In this document: one piece after another, positions 6,047 through 8,657 of the stretch
Layout: each line of letters starts with the position of its first letter
Numbering within the stretch: the first letter of the stretch is position 1
Origin: CAYRUP01 sp964578975
GTDB lineage: Bacteria > Pseudomonadota > Gammaproteobacteria > DSM-16500
DNA length: 8,657 nucleotides
Reading direction: 5' to 3'
NCBI GenBank assembly: GCA_964578975.1
Contig: CAZOFA010000086.1
Coordinates: forward strand, 1-8,657
Program-made: the position numbers and the translations under genes
Notes under the pieces: model-generated
What the model was told of the DNA's origin: nothing
What the model saw: the letters and a program-made list of their open reading frames with translations, nothing else
Database searches by the model: none

Positions 6047-7423
6047 GTGAGCGCAACACTTTGGGAAAAATGTCTGGGTTGTTTGCAAGATGAGTTTCCG
6101 TCGCAGCAATATAATACTTGGATTAGACCGTTACAAGTTGAGCATGTTGATCAACGGCTCACTTTATTTGCGCCCAATCGATTTGTGTTGGATTGGATCA
6201 ACGAGCGATTTTTAGAGCGAATTCGCGAATTAGTTAGTCAGTTTAGTCATGAAGAGCCGCCACATATTTATCTTGAAATTGGTAGTAAGAGTCGTGACAC
6301 CGATAAAATAGCGGTGATCAGTAAAGATAGAGATCAACAAGCCATGGCAGCGGCCTCAGTTACACGGATCACCACGAAAACGCCTGAAGTTATACCGAAT
6401 TATCAAAGCAACATTAACCCAACCTTTACCTTTGACAATTTTGTGGAAGGTAAATCAAACCAATTGGCGAAAGCGGCCTCCTTGCAAGTGGGTGAGAACC
6501 CGGGTATTGCGTACAATCCGCTCTATCTGTATGGCGGTGTGGGATTGGGCAAAACCCATTTGTTGCATGCGATTGGCAATCAAATAATACGGAATAATCC
6601 GAATGCTAAAGTATTGTACTTGCATTCTGAGCGGTTTGTGGCGGATATGGTGAAGGCGTTACAAACCAACTCAATGAACGATTTTAAGCGATATTACCGG
6701 ACGGTCGACGCACTTTTGATTGACGATATCCAATTTTTTGCTGGCAAAGATCGTTCTCAGGAAGAATTTTTCCATACGTTTAATGCGCTGTTGGAAAGTC
6801 AGCAACAAGTTATTTTAACCTGCGATCGTTATCCGAAAGAAATTAACGGCGTGGAAGAACGATTAAAATCACGCTTTGGTTGGGGTTTGACGGTGGCGGT
6901 GGAGCCGCCGGAACTGGAAACGCGCGTCGCCATTTTGATGAGTAAAGCGGAACATGCGCATATTAATCTGCCTTATGAAGTCGCGTTTTTTGTCGCGAAA
7001 CGCATACGTTCTAACGTGCGTGAATTGGAAGGCGCATTGAAACGCATCATTGCCAACGCACATTTTACCGGCAAGCCGATCACATTGGATTTTGTCAAAG
7101 AAGCATTGCGTGATTTGCTGGCGCTGCAAGATAAATTGATCACCATCGAAAATATTCAAAAAACGGTCGCAGAATATTACAAAGTCAAAATTGCGGATTT
7201 ATTATCAAAACGTCGTAGTCGTTCTGTGGCAAGGCCGCGTCAGATGGCGATGGCGTTAGCGAAAGAATTAACCAATCATAGTTTACCGGAAATTGGCGAT
7301 GCATTTGGCGGCAGAGATCATACGACGGTATTGCATGCTTGCCGCGTGATTGCGGAGTTAAAACTGTCTGACCAAGATGTTGAAGAAGATTACACCAATC
7401 TTTTGCGAATTTTGACCACTTAA
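6047..7423 (+). CDS. dnaA: Chromosomal replication initiator protein DnaA
   Basis: This AAA+ initiator binds DnaA boxes, unwinds the origin and helps load the replicative helicase. It is complete at 458 residues, slightly shorter than E. coli DnaA. Domain I (about 1-85, LWEKCLGCLQDEFPSQQYNTWIRPL) is followed by a short linker at about 86-122. The AAA+ domain has Walker A GGVGLGKT at 163-170, Walker B LLIDDIQF from 223, a sensor-I region ILTCDRYPKEI, the box VII arginine-finger region ERLKSRFGWG at 271-280 and the sensor-II region VRELEGAL at 324-331. Domain IV ends with the DNA-binding signature, including KRRSRSVARPRQMAM and GGRDHTTVLHA (421-431). Translation starts at GTG with a good Shine-Dalgarno. 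dnaN follows after 18 bp in the same transcription unit. The upstream neighbour is a divergent ankyrin-polA cluster, not the rpmH-rnpA genes found there in many gammaproteobacteria. Confidence 0.98.
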   Translation: MSATLWEKCLGCLQDEFPSQQYNTWIRPLQVEHVDQRLTLFAPNRFVLDWINERFLERIRELVSQFSHEEPPHIYLEIGSKSRDTDKIAVISKDRDQQAMAAASVTRITTKTPEVIPNYQSNINPTFTFDNFVEGKSNQLAKAASLQVGENPGIAYNPLYLYGGVGLGKTHLLHAIGNQIIRNNPNAKVLYLHSERFVADMVKALQTNSMNDFKRYYRTVDALLIDDIQFFAGKDRSQEEFFHTFNALLESQQQVILTCDRYPKEINGVEERLKSRFGWGLTVAVEPPELETRVAILMSKAEHAHINLPYEVAFFVAKRIRSNVRELEGALKRIIANAHFTGKPITLDFVKEALRDLLALQDKLITIENIQKTVAEYYKVKIADLLSKRRSRSVARPRQMAMALAKELTNHSLPEIGDAFGGRDHTTVLHACRVIAELKLSDQDVEEDYTNLLRILTT

Positions 7424-7441
7424 TTGGAGTGAATTTGATCT

Positions 7442-8548
7442 ATGAAAGTCACCATTCAACGAACAGCATTACTCAAACCTTTGCAGATGATCAGCGGAGT
7501 TGTTGAACGTAGACAGACGTTACCGATTTTAGCCAACGTGTTAGTGACAGTAAAAGATAATCGTTTATCGCTCACGGCAACGGATCTTGAAGTTGAGGTA
7601 GTGGGTCATGCCCAGTTAGATGACGTTTCTCAACCGGGCACGATTACCGTCGCTGCGCGCAAATTGTTAGATATTTGCCGTGCGCTTCCAGATGATGCGG
7701 TCGTACAACTCATTTTAGAAAATGATCATGCGGTTTTACGTTCAGGGCGCAGTCGTTTTATGTTAACTACCCTGCCCGCCGATAATTTTCCCAGCATGGA
7801 AGATAGTTCATTTACTACCGAATTCAACATGAGCCAAGACAAGCTCAAAAAATTAATTGGTAAAATTTATTTTGCCATGGGGCAACAAGATGTCAGGCAT
7901 TATTTGAATGGCGCTTTATTTGATATTAATCAAGGCGTTATGAAATGTGTGGCGACTGACGGGCATCGATTAGCGTTTAGTTCGATCGATTCGATCGAGG
8001 CCAAAGATGCGAAAGCTAAAGTGATTTTGCCACGCAAGAGTGTTTTAGAATTAATGCGTTTGTTGGATTCAGATAATGAAGAGACAGTGACGGTGGCGAT
8101 TAGTGAATCGCATTTTCGCGTTAAATCATCCGAATTTATTTTTACCTCTAAATTGATCAATGCGCAGTATCCTGATTATGACAAGCTCATTCCACGCAGC
8201 ATTGAAAATACCGCGGTGGCAAGCCGTGAAGCACTCAAACAAGCATTGACGCGCACCTCTATTCTTTCGAATGAAAAATTTCGTGGGATACGTTTGCAAC
8301 TTGATCGTGATTCATTACGCATTGTGGCGAATAATCCAGAGCAGGAAGAAGCAGAAGAAATGATGCAATTGGATTATCAAGGTAATGGAATTGAAATTGG
8401 ATTTAATGTGGCTTATTTATTAGATGTTGTTTCTGCCATTGCCTCTGAGAATATTCGATGGTCTTTTAGCGATCCGAATGGCGGCGTATTAATCGAAGCG
8501 TTGGAGAAAGATGACAGCTTATATGTTGTTATGCCGATGCGGTTTTAA
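7442..8548 (+). CDS. dnaN: DNA polymerase III beta subunit (sliding clamp)
   Basis: This is the processivity clamp: a head-to-tail dimeric ring around DNA that tethers polymerase III and also binds other partners, including PolI. The 368 residues are the normal length and cover three clamp domains of roughly 120 residues each. Recognisable family segments are the N-terminal LLKPLQMISGVVERRQTLPILANVL, given here as LLKPLQMISG followed by RQTLPILANV, then SLTATDLEVEV, VATDGHRLAFS near 173-183, and the C-terminal YVVMPMRF that forms part of the partner-binding pocket. The ATG at 7442 lies 18 bp after the dnaA stop, with GGAG at 7426-7429, a somewhat long 12 bases upstream. recF usually follows dnaN, but the recognisable sequence ends at this stop codon and the GC-rich contig end begins, so nothing can be said about recF. 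Confidence 0.98.
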   Translation: MKVTIQRTALLKPLQMISGVVERRQTLPILANVLVTVKDNRLSLTATDLEVEVVGHAQLDDVSQPGTITVAARKLLDICRALPDDAVVQLILENDHAVLRSGRSRFMLTTLPADNFPSMEDSSFTTEFNMSQDKLKKLIGKIYFAMGQQDVRHYLNGALFDINQGVMKCVATDGHRLAFSSIDSIEAKDAKAKVILPRKSVLELMRLLDSDNEETVTVAISESHFRVKSSEFIFTSKLINAQYPDYDKLIPRSIENTAVASREALKQALTRTSILSNEKFRGIRLQLDRDSLRIVANNPEQEEAEEMMQLDYQGNGIEIGFNVAYLLDVVSAIASENIRWSFSDPNGGVLIEALEKDDSLYVVMPMRF

Positions 8549-8657
8549 ATCCCCCCCTTCGAGACGGGCGCGGTTGGGCCCCACCCGGGGGGCCGGGCAA
8601 TTGGTAAAGCGTGGGGCCGGGGGGGCGGGCCGGGCCCCGGGCGAGGGAGAGAGCGCC
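8549..8657. other. GC-rich contig end, probably repeat or assembly artefact
   Basis: Immediately after the dnaN stop the composition changes from AT-rich coding DNA to long runs of G and C. Positions 8555-8566 (CCCTTCGAGACG) match the outward reading of 79-68 at the left end exactly. No open reading frame, RNA gene or recF start is recognisable. As at the other end, an intergenic repeat at which assembly broke, with unreliable extension beyond it, is the simplest reading. Confidence 0.7.
8555..8566 (+). repeat. 12-bp outward-facing repeat core, right copy
   Basis: CCCTTCGAGACG is identical to the left copy read outward. It is preceded by extra C residues after the dnaN stop and followed by GGCGCGG, where the left copy has CGCC, so the match ends or needs a small gap after 12 bases. 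Confidence 0.5.

Noticed and set aside
8549..8657. Start of recF after dnaN
   Set aside because: No open reading frame with RecF features is present; the sequence is GC-rich and low in complexity.

Overview
The window is a contig of about 8.5 kb of AT-rich gammaproteobacterial chromosome. It carries the start of the replication gene cluster (dnaA-dnaN) and, divergent from it, a leftward cluster of five genes: ankyrin-like protein, polA, an unrecognised double-hairpin membrane protein, phoB and phoR. The best guess for the source is a host-associated gammaproteobacterium of the Legionellales/Coxiella type. This rests on clearly gammaproteobacterial DnaA, DnaN and PolA sequences, AT-rich coding DNA, and two accessory proteins (ankyrin-like; coiled-coil plus membrane hairpin) of a style common in intracellular members of that order. 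That assignment is inference.

Layout. Positions 1-86 and 8549-8657 are extremely GC-rich, rich in homopolymers and palindromes, and unlike everything between them. They begin within a few bases of the stop codons of phoR and dnaN. Both contain the same 12-base core pointing outward, so they look like a repeat at which assembly broke, or artefact. From 87 to 5888 all genes are on the minus strand and tightly packed. The ankyrin-like gene overlaps polA by 41 bp, polA is 41 bp from the membrane-protein gene, which overlaps phoB by 8 bp, and phoB overlaps phoR by an ATGA. A 158-bp divergent intergenic region (5889-6046) then separates this cluster from dnaA (GTG start, strong Shine-Dalgarno) and dnaN on the plus strand.

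How the parts may work together. dnaA, dnaN and polA are ordinary, complete replication genes with all expected motifs. The unusual part is the phosphate-type two-component module. PhoB is complete, but PhoR is only 251 residues. It starts at the dimerisation/phospho-acceptor region and lacks the usual membrane segments and PAS domain. A membrane protein of unknown family is cotranscribed directly upstream. In front of that gene lies an 18-bp site matching the PHO box consensus at 14 of 18 positions, followed after exactly 10 bp by a TATGAT -10 element. Together these suggest an autoregulated membrane protein-PhoB-PhoR operon, in which the membrane protein may replace or supplement the missing sensor. 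That last step is a hypothesis.
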